NCBI GenBank assembly: GCA_024690505.1
Contig: JAILPA010000138.1
Coordinates: 1-36,157, forward strand
Direction: 5' to 3'
DNA from: Prevotella sp.
GTDB taxonomy: Bacteria > Bacteroidota > Bacteroidia > Bacteroidales > Bacteroidaceae
Length of the DNA: 36,157 bases
Under the pieces are notes generated by a model that did no database searches, had not been told where the DNA came from, and saw only the letters and a list, made by a program, of their open reading frames with translations. Below are positions 24,143 through 32,190 of this stretch, piece by piece. A program made the position numbers and the translations under genes. The number at the start of each line of letters is the position of its first letter. The first letter of the stretch is position 1.

Positions 24143-24490
24143 GTGAACGTAAAGACTAAGCGACAGATGTTATCGAGAGCGCTATTGGCGGTGCTGCTGC
24201 CAATGGTATTGCTGTCGTCGCTTCACTTCCATACTTCACAGGCGGAGTATGCGGGTGAAGTGTGTACAGACTGTGTGCAGCATCACTGCGTAGGCCACGT
24301 CGGACAGCTGGCACAGCCGCTCCACGATTGTGTCATCTGTCAGTTTATGTCGCTTCCGATGCTGGCAGCAGCCATTGTTGCTCTAGTCCTGACGAATGGG
24401 ATATGTAAGCGACGCGTTGCCCCGTGTCGGACGGATCTTCCCGTTCTGGCATTGGGCATCATCGTCACCCGTGGCCCTCCTGCTGTCTGA
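24143..24490 (+). CDS. Small Cys/His-rich membrane protein upstream of a His-rich TonB receptor
   Basis: The 115-residue protein starts with VNVKTKRQMLSRALLAVLLPMVLLSSLHFH, a signal-peptide-like helix ending in a His pair. A metal-binding-looking segment follows with CTDCVQHHC and LHDCVICQF. A second hydrophobic helix (LPMLAAAIVALVL) and a basic tail complete it. I recall proteins of this pattern preceding metal-linked TonB receptors in Bacteroidales, so a periplasmic role in zinc or copper handling is plausible but unproved. The GTG at 24143 matches the usual KVKTK-type N-terminus; the ATG at 24167 is the alternative. Confidence 0.72.
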   Translation: MNVKTKRQMLSRALLAVLLPMVLLSSLHFHTSQAEYAGEVCTDCVQHHCVGHVGQLAQPLHDCVICQFMSLPMLAAAIVALVLTNGICKRRVAPCRTDLPVLALGIIVTRGPPAV

Positions 24491-24900
24491 GAGCCCACCC
24501 CCAAGGTTGCTCTGTAGTGCCTCCAGTCCACATATACCATAAGTTATTGCTGTCCGTTAGACATCGCAATAGCTTGATTAGGTGTGTGGAATGTAAGGAA
24601 AATTCTAATTTTTGGAAAGTGCCGTGCGACAGGACTTTTGGAAAAGCACCGCTTTGAGGGTGGAAAAGGACAGCTTTGAGGGTGAAAAAGCGGCGTTTTT
24701 CCACCTTCAAAGCGGTTCTTACCTTTTTGAAGAAAAATCGATGTAAAGAAAATTTTCCACCTAATTCGGTCTCGCATGGTCCATTATCTATCAAGCCCCA
24801 TCATCGTTACAACAGATGAGAGTCCCCTGATAAAGGATGAAATATGAAAGACGGAAACCGTTTTAGCGGACAGCAATAATCACAAAGAAACTATTACAGA
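24491..24900. other. Intergenic region with repeat copy B and 16-bp inverted repeats
   Basis: No gene is seen in this 410-base gap. Besides repeat copy B it holds a 16-base sequence at 24544-24559 (TTATTGCTGTCCGTTA) whose reverse complement recurs with one change at 24864-24879, bracketing 336 bp. The right copy lies 21 bases before the receptor start. No convincing -7 box for the receptor is visible. Confidence 0.6.
24541..24754 (+). repeat. Dispersed non-coding repeat, copy B
   Basis: This is the plus-strand counterpart of copy A at 12899-13114, with a shared left flank (AAGTTATTGCTGTCCG, CATCG, TTGAT), the GAATGTAAGGAAAATTC box (24589-24605) and the right box ATCGATGTAAAGAAAATT (24737-24754). 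The interior again holds AAAGGACAGCTTTGAGGG-type units and inverted versions (AAAGCGGCG and CTTCAAAGCGG). It lies in the gap between the small Cys/His protein and the TonB receptor. Confidence 0.75.
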
Positions 24901-27099
24901 ATGAAAAGACTATTATTTATTCTGCCATTGTTGGGTGTAGGCTTGACGGTGGTAGCACAAGACAGCATAGTAAGCCATCAGCATAACCACGCCAACGACA
25001 CGGCCGACGTGTTCTTCCGCCACCTGAAACTGAACGAGGTAACGGTGACGGGCGTGACCGGCGAAATAAAACTAAAACATACTACCGCACCCGTCAGCAT
25101 CGTCAGTGCCAAGGAGTTGCGTGCCACGGCATCTGCCAACGTCGTCGATGCCATTGCCCGTCAGCCGGGCGTGAGCCAGTTGACAACTGGCAGTGGCATT
25201 TCGAAGCCCATCATCCGCGGACTGGGGTATAATCGCGTGGTGGTGATGAGTGAAGGCGTGCGTCAGGAGGGACAGCAGTGGGGCGATGAACACGGCGTGG
25301 AGGTCGACGGCGGCAGCATCGGATCGGTAGAGATACTGAAGGGCCCGGCATCGCTCATGTATGGCTCTGATGCCATGGCCGGTGTGGTCATCCTCCACAG
25401 CCAGCCCGTATTGCCCGAAGGGGAAGTACAGGGCAGGGTGACATCGGAGTGTCAGTCGAACAATGGCTTGCTGGGCTATTCGCTCAGCCTTGGCGGCAAC
25501 CGGCAGGGCTTTGTGTGGGATGCCCGTTTGAGCGGCAAGACGGCCCATGCCTATAAGAACAAGTACGATGGATATGTGCCTGGCTCCCAGTTCAGGGAGA
25601 CGGCTGGCCGCTTGATGCTGGGATTGCAGAGACAGTGGGGATTCTCGCGGCTGACGGGAACAATGTATCACCAGACACCGGGCATCATTGAGGGAGAGCG
25701 CGATGAGCTTGCCGGACAACTGTGCCGTGCTGACGGTTGGAGCGGACACAGCTACGGCAAGTGGCTGCCCTACCAGCAAGTGAAACACTACAAACTGGTG
25801 TGGGACAGCTCGCTGAATCTACCTCACGGCTGGCTGAAAGCAGTCGTGGGCTATCAGCAGAACCGTCGGCAGGAGTTCGAGGAAGATGAGCAGGAAAAAC
25901 ACCAGCATGGAGCCGATGAGGAGCCATCGCTCTACTTCAAGCTCCACACCGTGACCTACGATGTTCGCTATCTTTCCGAGGAATTCAGCGGATGGAAACT
26001 GTCCTCAGGCACTCAAGGCATGTGGCAACAGTCACAGAACCTCGGCGAGGAGTCTCTCATTCCTGCCTACCGCCTGTTCGACATCGGGCTCTATGCAACG
26101 GCCAGCAAACAACTGAACAAATGGACATTGAACGGTGGCGCTCGCATAGACCACCGTCACCTGCATGGCGATGCGCTTGAAGAGGATGGCGCATGGCGCT
26201 TCACAAAATTCAGCCGTGACTTCTATGGAGTGACGGGCAGCGTGGGCGCCGTATGGAATGTGAACGACCATTTGAACCTGCGCGTCAATGTGGCTCGCGG
26301 CTTCCGTGCACCCAATATGAGCGAAATGGGGTCAAATGGGGCGCATGAGGGGGCCTTGCGCTACGAGTTGGGCAACCAGCATCTCAGTCCCGAATACAGT
26401 CTGCAGGCCGACCTGGGGCTTGACTTCACGTCGCGTTTTGTCTCGGCTCAGCTGGCACTCTTTGCAAACCGCATCGACAACTACATCTTCCTGAAAGGGG
26501 AAGGACAAACGACAGAAGGCGTAGAACCGCTCCCCGTCTACAGTTATACGCAGGGCGACGCCCGTCTGCTGGGTTTTGAGGCTGGAGTCGATGTCCATCC
26601 CATACACTCGGTGCATTTCGAGAATGCCTTCTCGTTCGTCGATGCCCGCCAGTTGCACCGGGCCTATCTGCCCTATACGCCTGCGCCACGCTTTACCTCA
26701 GAGCTGAAATGGGAATTGCTCCACCATCGGCATCCCACCATGGGAACTCACTCGCACCATATCCACCAGGCAAAGGGACTCTCGGCCGACAACCTCTACG
26801 TCTCAGCAGGGGTGGAGTGCTACCTGAAGCAAAGCCATGTGTATGACGCAGACGGCACAGAGACCATTACGCCTGGCTACACGTTGCTGAACCTCTCGGC
26901 TGGTACTGACCTGACTTGGAACAACAGAAAGTTGGCCGAGTTATACATCTCGGCCAACAATCTGCTGAATCGTACCTATCAAAGTCACCTGAGCCGGCTG
27001 AAATATGCCGATATAAACACCGTTACCGGTCGGCAAGGGGTCTACAACATGGGGCGCAACGTCACCATCAAACTCCTGGTGCCCGTCAATATCCTTTGA
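24901..27099 (+). CDS. TonB-dependent outer-membrane receptor, His-rich, ZnuD-like (putative metal uptake)
   Basis: This 732-residue receptor has a signal peptide (LLFILPLLGVGLTVVAQ), a plug domain (about 40-160: VTVTGVTGEIKLKHTTAPVSIV, IIRGLGYNRVVVMSEGVRQE, SVEILKGPASLMYGSDAMAGV) and a C-terminal barrel ending INTVTGRQGVYNMGRNVTIKL. Three His-rich stretches stand out: SHQHNHAND next to the mature N-terminus, EKHQHGADEE near residue 330 in a barrel loop, and HHRHPTMGTHSHHIHQ near 610. Such loops occur in zinc receptors of the ZnuD type, so zinc is the likely substrate; other transition metals are possible. The preceding Cys/His-rich protein supports this. Confidence 0.88.
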   Translation: MKRLLFILPLLGVGLTVVAQDSIVSHQHNHANDTADVFFRHLKLNEVTVTGVTGEIKLKHTTAPVSIVSAKELRATASANVVDAIARQPGVSQLTTGSGISKPIIRGLGYNRVVVMSEGVRQEGQQWGDEHGVEVDGGSIGSVEILKGPASLMYGSDAMAGVVILHSQPVLPEGEVQGRVTSECQSNNGLLGYSLSLGGNRQGFVWDARLSGKTAHAYKNKYDGYVPGSQFRETAGRLMLGLQRQWGFSRLTGTMYHQTPGIIEGERDELAGQLCRADGWSGHSYGKWLPYQQVKHYKLVWDSSLNLPHGWLKAVVGYQQNRRQEFEEDEQEKHQHGADEEPSLYFKLHTVTYDVRYLSEEFSGWKLSSGTQGMWQQSQNLGEESLIPAYRLFDIGLYATASKQLNKWTLNGGARIDHRHLHGDALEEDGAWRFTKFSRDFYGVTGSVGAVWNVNDHLNLRVNVARGFRAPNMSEMGSNGAHEGALRYELGNQHLSPEYSLQADLGLDFTSRFVSAQLALFANRIDNYIFLKGEGQTTEGVEPLPVYSYTQGDARLLGFEAGVDVHPIHSVHFENAFSFVDARQLHRAYLPYTPAPRFTSELKWELLHHRHPTMGTHSHHIHQAKGLSADNLYVSAGVECYLKQSHVYDADGTETITPGYTLLNLSAGTDLTWNNRKLAELYISANNLLNRTYQSHLSRLKYADINTVTGRQGVYNMGRNVTIKLLVPVNIL

Positions 27100-27113
27100 C
27101 ACAGGCCTGTTGG

Positions 27114-27455
27114 TCAGGACAGTGCTTCAAGGTTTTTCTTCGCCTCGGCGTTGAATTGCCAGATGGCTCCCACCTTGGGGCACGTGTCCTTTTCCTGGCA
27201 GTCGCCGCACGTCTCGTGGCCTCTGCTTGCCACGCACTTGCGAATCTCGCAGAGATGGCTGCAGAAATAGAACTTCACACCGTCGGTTCTGCAGCCTGTG
27301 CAGTTGATGGTCTCAGGCGTAATCTGGTCGGTGTGGTTCATCTCGCACCATTTGTGCGCCACCTCCTTGCGCAGCTGGTCGTCGTTGCTAATGGTGGCAA
27401 TGCGGGCCTCGCAGCTTTCGCAGTTGAGTCCGCAGCAGGCAATCATTTTGTTCAT
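27114..27455 (-). CDS. DUF3795 protein (Cys-rich, probably zinc-binding)
   Basis: This 113-residue protein begins MIACCGLNCESCEARIAT, the CGLNCxxC signature of DUF3795. Further cysteine pairs follow in NCTGCRTDGVKFYFC, SHLCEIRKCV and CGDCQEKDTC, giving a small metal-binding domain. No enzymatic role is known to me. It lies downstream of the flavodoxin-like gene on the same strand (75-base gap) and is convergent with the TonB receptor, whose stop is 14 bases away. Confidence 0.87.
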   Translation of the reverse strand: MNKMIACCGLNCESCEARIATISNDDQLRKEVAHKWCEMNHTDQITPETINCTGCRTDGVKFYFCSHLCEIRKCVASRGHETCGDCQEKDTCPKVGAIWQFNAEAKKNLEALS

Positions 27456-27530
27456 GGGAATGCTAGGGGGCTAATTTGTGTTCATGTGAACGCGAGAAGG
27501 GCAGCTAATCTGTGCTTTTGGGAACAAGGA

Positions 27531-28046
27531 TTATAACTTGCCGGCCAGTGCAGCAATCTTCTGCTTCGTTTCCTCCGTCTTCTGCTCGTCGATCTTGGCG
27601 GTGACTGCACCCATGTTCTCAGCGCTCCAGTAGTTGCAGATGTCGCGGAACTCGGCTGTGGCACCATCGTAGACTCCGGGCGAATACGACGATACGAGCA
27701 ATGCCATCTTCTTCACCTTGGCCGGCTTGTTTACGCAGTACATGCGCTGAATGGGCGCCTGAATCTGAGCACAGAGCGTAAAGTAATAGATGGGAGCTGC
27801 CAGCACCAGTGCCTCGGCTTCGGCCATCAGCGGATAGAGCTCCTGCATGTCGTCCTTCTGGATGCAGGCACCGTTGCCCTTAGTGTGGCAATACTCGCAA
27901 GCCAGACAGCCGGCAATCTTCTTTTTCGAAACGTTCACAAGTGTCACCTCGTGGCCTGCTGCCTCGGCAGCCTTCTTGTACTCTTCCGCCATCCAGGCAG
28001 TGTTGCCAGTCGCACGTGGCGAGGCCTGTAAAATCACAACTTTCAT
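27531..28046 (-). CDS. Flavodoxin-family NAD(P)H-dependent oxidoreductase
   Basis: This 171-residue flavoprotein of the NADPH-dependent FMN reductase/flavodoxin fold begins MKVVILQASPRATGNTAWMAEE, where SPRATGNT is the FMN phosphate loop. A cysteine cluster, GCLACEYCHTKGNGACIQKDDM, follows as in iron-sulfur flavoprotein relatives, then LVLAAPIYYFTLCAQIQAPIQR, the second flavin loop. It probably reduces a quinone, disulfide or other acceptor in the cytoplasm. The acceptor is not predictable. The promoter -7 box (28092-28099) is 46 bases upstream. Confidence 0.88.
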   Translation of the reverse strand: MKVVILQASPRATGNTAWMAEEYKKAAEAAGHEVTLVNVSKKKIAGCLACEYCHTKGNGACIQKDDMQELYPLMAEAEALVLAAPIYYFTLCAQIQAPIQRMYCVNKPAKVKKMALLVSSYSPGVYDGATAEFRDICNYWSAENMGAVTAKIDEQKTEETKQKIAALAGKL

Positions 28047-28091
28047 AATCGTATTTGTTTAGTAGTAAAAGATAAAAGATAATTCCGTTTG

Positions 28092-28099
28092 CAAATATA
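28092..28099 (-). promoter_or_regulatory. Putative -7 box (TATATTTG) of the flavodoxin gene, with nearby dyad
   Basis: TATATTTG on the minus strand fits the consensus. The dyad AATTATC-N14-GATAATT (28113-28140) covers the position expected for the -33 region and could bind a regulator. Confidence 0.5.
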
Positions 28100-28314
28100 G
28101 CGATTCTTTTTGAATTATCGCTGACTTTGCGCTGATAATTACGAAAGTTTATGAAGAGTGACCTCTCTCTGCCCAGATTTGTGCTTCGCTCTCACCAACC
28201 GACAACGGTTCACGACAGATGGGGGCGGTCGTCGGAATCTGCTGATGAGGGAAGTCCCATAAAGCCAGTCTCGCAGCAATAGGCATTTTCCTACGAAAGA
28301 TTAGGGGATTCCCT

Positions 28315-28346
28315 TTTGGTGGTTTCGCGGAAAATCACTACCTTTG
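28315..28346 (+). promoter_or_regulatory. Strong Bacteroidota promoter of the glycine-zipper lipoprotein
   Basis: TTTG (28315-28318), 20 bases, then TACCTTTG (28339-28346): the closest match to the Bacteroidota consensus in this window. The ATG at 28373 is 26 bases downstream. Confidence 0.75.
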
Positions 28347-28372
28347 CAGCGAGAACTAAAAAACTGGAGCGT

Positions 28373-29092
28373 ATGAAAAAAGGAATGATACTTGTTGTGG
28401 GGGTGGCTCTGCTGCTGAGCAGCTGCGGCACCTACCAGGCCACGGGCGCCTATACTGGCGGCCAGTTCGGACACATCATCGGTTCGGCCATAGGCGGTAT
28501 CTCGGGTGGATGGCGCGGCCATGAGATTGGCTCGGTCATCGGCACCGTGGGCGGCGCAGTGGTGGGTGCAGCCATTGGCTCTGCTGCCGACCGTGCCCAA
28601 GAGCAGAAAATGGAACGCCGCCACGAGCGCGTGATGGACCGTACGCAGCAGCGCCAGCGCGACTACGGCTACGACCAGAGTGGCTATGACCCGCAGGGCC
28701 GTGGCGACGACCGCATCACGTTCAACTACAATAGCTCGCCTCTGGAAATTCGCAATGCTGGCATTTACGAGAAACAGCGTGATGGTGTGCTGACACGTGG
28801 CGAGGAGTGCACGGTGGTGTTCGAGATATACAACAACGACAGCCAGCCCGTGTACGATGTCTATCCGCTGGTGCAGGATGTGACGGGCAATAAGCACGTG
28901 AGCATATCACCCAACCTACGCATTGAGAGCATCGCCCCTCATCGTGGTGTTCGCTATACGGCCTCGATACTGGCCGACGGACGCCTGAAGGACGGCGAGA
29001 TACAGGTGATGGTGGGCGTGGCTCAAGGCAAGCAGGTGGTGGAGTCGCAGACGCGGCAGTTCACCATTCCTACGGCAAAGTCGCCGCGCTGA
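28373..29092 (+). CDS. Glycine-zipper lipoprotein
   Basis: From the ATG at 28373 the 239-residue protein has a lipoprotein signal (MKKGMILVVGVALLLSSC, Cys18). A glycine-zipper membrane-inserting segment follows at about 25-75 (GGQFGHIIGSAIGGISGGW, then GTVGGAVVGAAIGSAAD). Next is a charged Arg/Gln/Asp-rich linker and a C-terminal beta-rich domain (about 120-235) with SPLEIRNAGIYEKQRDGVL and YNNDSQPVYDVYPLVQD. The function is unknown; an envelope structural role is likely. The frame is open upstream to 28316, but that start would lie inside the promoter, so I chose 28373. The stop is 7 bases from the convergent rlpA stop. Confidence 0.85.
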   Translation: MKKGMILVVGVALLLSSCGTYQATGAYTGGQFGHIIGSAIGGISGGWRGHEIGSVIGTVGGAVVGAAIGSAADRAQEQKMERRHERVMDRTQQRQRDYGYDQSGYDPQGRGDDRITFNYNSSPLEIRNAGIYEKQRDGVLTRGEECTVVFEIYNNDSQPVYDVYPLVQDVTGNKHVSISPNLRIESIAPHRGVRYTASILADGRLKDGEIQVMVGVAQGKQVVESQTRQFTIPTAKSPR

Positions 29093-29099
29093 GTCCTCT

Positions 29100-29642
29100 T
29101 CAGTCGGTGACGGGGAACGGCACCTCGTCGGTTACTTCAATGAGTGGACTGTTGTTGGTATAGCGGGGAGTGCCGTTGAACCCTCCCACAGTCGTGGAGT
29201 CTGCTTGTAAGGGATTGTTGGGGTCGGGCACATAGCGCTCGACCTCAACTTTTGCTATGCCCTTGGTGAGGATGCCCAGGCGGTCGGCAGCGCCCCACGA
29301 CAGGTCGATGATGCGGCCACGGACGTAGGGGCCACGGTCGGTGACGCGCACCACTACGGTGCGGTCGGTCGACGGGCAGTAGACCTTTAGCAACGTGCCA
29401 AAGGGCATGGTCTTGTGGGCGCAGGTCAGACTGTCGTGGTGCAGCCGTTCGCCGCTGGCTGTCTTTCGTCCCGTCCACTTCTTGGTGTAGTAGGAGGCGA
29501 TACCTTTCTCCACACGCTGGGCGTGGAGGAGGGCACTGTCAGGAGTGAATAGTGAAGAACTTGCTACCGCCCCCCAAAGCATGATGCTTAGGAGAACAAT
29601 GCGGCGCACAATGATTGTTGTCGCGAGCTGTTTCTTTTCCAT
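29100..29642 (-). CDS. rlpA: RlpA-like double-psi beta-barrel protein (septal ring lytic transglycosylase family)
   Basis: This 180-residue protein has a hydrophobic signal segment (about 8-30, [20 protein letters not shown]) and then a double-psi beta-barrel domain (about 45-140). Signature parts are [33 protein letters not shown] [35 protein letters not shown] and [18 protein letters not shown], including the catalytic-type Asp of TDRGP. RlpA proteins cleave or bind denuded glycan strands. No SPOR domain is fused here, unlike in many proteobacterial RlpA proteins; a separate SPOR protein is encoded at 18100. Upstream, gdhA ends 149 bases away on the same strand. Confidence 0.9.
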   Translation of the reverse strand: MEKKQLATTIIVRRIVLLSIMLWGAVASSSLFTPDSALLHAQRVEKGIASYYTKKWTGRKTASGERLHHDSLTCAHKTMPFGTLLKVYCPSTDRTVVVRVTDRGPYVRGRIIDLSWGAADRLGILTKGIAKVEVERYVPDPNNPLQADSTTVGGFNGTPRYTNNSPLIEVTDEVPFPVTD

Positions 29643-29791
29643 TTTTTTTCGGTCGTTATTGTCGTTGTCAATCGTTCAGCGATGGCGAATCAGGCTCTTC
29701 TCCTGGGCAAACCTATAGCCACTGTCATGGCTCACTGCCGTGGCAAACCTGCGGTAGCGAATTATTCACTATTCACTATTTACTTTGTCCC

Positions 29792-31132
29792 TTAGACTAT
29801 TCCCTGAGCCAGCATGGCCTTGGCCACCTTCATAAAGCCAGCCACGTTGGCACCTTTTACGTAGTTGATGTAGCCCGAGGGCTCCTTGCCGTACTTTACG
29901 CACTGCTCATGGATGCCTGCCATGATTTGGTGCAGTCGCTGGTCTACCTCTTCGGCCGTCCACGACATGCGCATGGAGTTCTGGGTCATCTCAAGACCCG
30001 AGGTGGCCACGCCGCCGGCATTCACTGCCTTGCCAGGGGCGAAGAGCTGTCCTGCGGCAATGAATTTGTTCACGGCCTCGGCCGTGCAGCCCATGTTGCT
30101 GACCTCGGCCACGCACAGCGGCTTCTGGGCCAGAATCATGTCGGCATCGTCGCCGTTCAGCTCGTTCTGTGTGGCGCAGGGCAGGTAGATGTCGGCTTTC
30201 TGCTCCCACGGTTTCTTTCCCTCGAAGAACTTCGAGCCTTCAAACTCTTCCTCATAGGGTTGGCAGATGTCATTGCCGCTGGCACGCAACTCCAGCAGGT
30301 AGCTTATCTTCTCGGCGTCAAGGCCGGCAGGGTCGTAGATGTAGCCATCGGGCCCACTGATGGTGATAACCTTGGCTCCCAGCTCGGTGGCCTTCTTGGC
30401 GGCACCCCATGCCACGTTGCCAAAGCCTGAGAGGGCCACCGTCTTGCCCTTGATGTCGAGTCCGTGGGTGTCCATCATGTGGTGCACGAAGTAGAGCGCA
30501 CCGAAGCCCGTGGCCTCAGGGCGCAGTATCGAGCCTCCCCATTCCAGGCCTTTGCCCGTAAGGGTGGCGCCATGGAACTGCGAGGTGAGTTTCTTGTACA
30601 TGCCGAAGAGGTAGCCTATCTCGCGGGCTCCCACGCCGATGTCGCCAGCAGGCACGTCCATGTCGGGGCCAATGACCTTGTAGAGCTCGGTCATGAATGC
30701 CTGGCAGAACTTCATCACTTCATTATCGCTTTTGCCGCGGATGCTGAAGTCGCTGCCGCCCTTGCCGCCACCCATGGGCAGGGTGGTGAGTGCATTCTTG
30801 AACGTCTGCTCGAATCCCAGGAACTTCAGGATGCTCAGGTTCACCGAGGGGTGGAAACGCAGTCCGCCCTTGTAGGGGCCGATGGCGCTGTTGAACTGCA
30901 CGCGGTAGCCTATGTTCACCTGCACCTCGCCCTTGTCGTCGACCCAGGGCACACGGAACGTGGTGATGCGCTCGGGCTCCACGATGCGCTCCACTATCTT
31001 GGCTTTTTCAAACTCGGGGTGCTGATTGTAGACGTCCTTAATCGACTCCAGCACTTCGCGCACGGCCTGCAAGAATTCTACTTCGCCCGGATGCTTGCGC
31101 TCCAAGGCTTGCATGATTTTCTCAACTTCCAT
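29792..31132 (-). CDS. gdhA: NADP-type glutamate dehydrogenase
   Basis: This 446-residue hexameric-type enzyme aminates 2-oxoglutarate with ammonia to glutamate. Motifs are complete: YKGGLRFHPSVNLSILKFLGFEQ, the catalytic-lysine loop LPMGGGKGGSDF, MDVPAGDIGVGAREIGYLFG, ATGFGALYF, the Rossmann element LSGFGNVAWGAAKKATELG, and PCATQNELNG with NAGGVATSGLEMTQNS near the C-terminus. The length and the KGGSDF form match the NADP-dependent small GDH group, although cofactor use is inferred. It has its own promoter and is probably monocistronic. Confidence 0.96.
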   Translation of the reverse strand: MEVEKIMQALERKHPGEVEFLQAVREVLESIKDVYNQHPEFEKAKIVERIVEPERITTFRVPWVDDKGEVQVNIGYRVQFNSAIGPYKGGLRFHPSVNLSILKFLGFEQTFKNALTTLPMGGGKGGSDFSIRGKSDNEVMKFCQAFMTELYKVIGPDMDVPAGDIGVGAREIGYLFGMYKKLTSQFHGATLTGKGLEWGGSILRPEATGFGALYFVHHMMDTHGLDIKGKTVALSGFGNVAWGAAKKATELGAKVITISGPDGYIYDPAGLDAEKISYLLELRASGNDICQPYEEEFEGSKFFEGKKPWEQKADIYLPCATQNELNGDDADMILAQKPLCVAEVSNMGCTAEAVNKFIAAGQLFAPGKAVNAGGVATSGLEMTQNSMRMSWTAEEVDQRLHQIMAGIHEQCVKYGKEPSGYINYVKGANVAGFMKVAKAMLAQGIV

Positions 31133-31178
31133 AGTATTGTGTTTTTAGTTAACCATAAAGTGTTATGTTATAACAGCG

Positions 31179-31209
31179 CAAAAATACGAATAAAAGTTTG
31201 AACGGCCAA
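31179..31209 (-). promoter_or_regulatory. Promoter of gdhA
   Basis: On the minus strand TATTTTTG (complement of 31179-31186) is a -7 box and TTGG (complement of 31206-31209) a -33 at 19-base spacing. The start codon is 46 bases downstream, at 31132. Confidence 0.62.
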
Positions 31210-31276
31210 GAAAAAGTGCGATTTTTTTGCCCTTTGGTGGGAAAGGGGTGGGGGAAAAGCTATGAAAAGCCTCGTC

Positions 31277-32023
31277 CTATTCAAAGAAGAGCGAGAAGAC
31301 AATCATCTTTGAGTTGGCCATGTCTATGCTGCGTGCAAAGGCCTGTTTCGTGGCATCGCGCAGCTCGTCGGCGTGCTTGCTGTTGAACGAGTTGGTGAGG
31401 CTGTAGCAGAACTTAAGCTCGGGAATAAGTTTGAAGAAGGGTAGGTAGAAGTCGCACCCCAGGCCCACCTCGGCCATCATGTCGAAGCGCTTCAGCTGAA
31501 CGAAGTCCTGGTCTTTCCCCGAGAGGTTGATCATGGGGTTCACGCCCGCTATCATGTAGGGACGGTAGTTGTTGAACCGCTCTGCCGAGAACTTCAGGTC
31601 TACGGGCACGGCCACATAGGTGTTCTTCATGTCCTGTGTACTCTCGCGGGGTTTCCCGCTGTCGTTCAGGTCGTTCAGGTTGCGGAACACCAGATGCTTC
31701 GAGCCGAACACCATTGTGGGGGTGACGCGCAGCGCCAGATGCTGCGACAGCCGCATGTCGGCCACCACACCCACGTTGAAGCCAGGGTTCCACATGTCCA
31801 CATCGCACAGCACACGTTGCTCCGTCGAGCCCAGTTCGGGCAGGTCGACCAGCATAGGCCCCACGTTGCGCAGCTCGGCATCCTGCATGTTCAGGCCGAT
31901 GTGAATGCCGAAGTGCATGGGGCGCAGATCAATATATGGTTTGTTCTGCACCTTGCGCTGTTGGGCAGAAGCCATGCCGACGGCCCATGCCAGGACAAAT
32001 ATGAAAATAGCAAAGCGTTTCAT
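31277..32023 (-). CDS. porT: PorT-family outer-membrane beta-barrel protein (type IX secretion-related)
   Basis: This 248-residue protein has a signal peptide (FAIFIFVLAWAVGMASAQ) and a small barrel. It begins RPYIDLRPMHFGIHIGLNMQ-like after the signal and ends in alternating hydrophobic strands up to MIVFSLFFE with a C-terminal aromatic residue. The length and N-terminal segment resemble PorT of Porphyromonas, which is needed for type IX secretion. A generic porin-family barrel is the alternative. No other type IX component is in the window. gdhA lies upstream-adjacent on the same strand but has its own promoter downstream of this gene. Confidence 0.75.
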   Translation of the reverse strand: MKRFAIFIFVLAWAVGMASAQQRKVQNKPYIDLRPMHFGIHIGLNMQDAELRNVGPMLVDLPELGSTEQRVLCDVDMWNPGFNVGVVADMRLSQHLALRVTPTMVFGSKHLVFRNLNDLNDSGKPRESTQDMKNTYVAVPVDLKFSAERFNNYRPYMIAGVNPMINLSGKDQDFVQLKRFDMMAEVGLGCDFYLPFFKLIPELKFCYSLTNSFNSKHADELRDATKQAFARSIDMANSKMIVFSLFFE

Positions 32024-32101
32024 GTCTAAGGAAATAACGCAAAAATCAAGCTATTATTATGTTTGTGGCTATTTCGATGAAGTATAAATAAGGAAAAAAG
32101 A

Positions 32102-32143
32102 TACCAAAAAGTTGGTACGTTTGCAAAAAAGTTCTTAACTTTG
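32102..32143 (+). promoter_or_regulatory. Ferredoxin promoter with palindrome over the -33 box
   Basis: TTGG (32112-32115), 20 bases, then TAACTTTG (32136-32143). The dyad TACCAA-AAAG-TTGGTA (32102-32117) includes the -33 box. A second -7-like box, TACGTTTG, occurs at 32116-32123. The ATG is at 32191. Confidence 0.65.
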
Positions 32144-32190
32144 CATCGCTAAAATTGATTATTAACAAACAAACTAATTAGAAAAGAATT

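Larger units (their letters stand above)
28047..28372. other. Divergent intergenic region
   Basis: This 326-base gap carries the minus-strand flavodoxin promoter at its left and the strong lipoprotein promoter at its right. I see no gene in the middle (about 28145-28310). Confidence 0.6.

Noticed and set aside
24465..24794. Minus-strand open frames across repeat copy B
   Set aside because: They follow the non-coding repeat, and the other copy does not preserve the frame; translations are repetitive Lys/Phe-rich.
30464..31201. Plus-strand open frame of 245 codons
   Set aside because: It is antisense to gdhA, which is complete with all motifs; the His/Val-rich translation is typical of a shadow frame.
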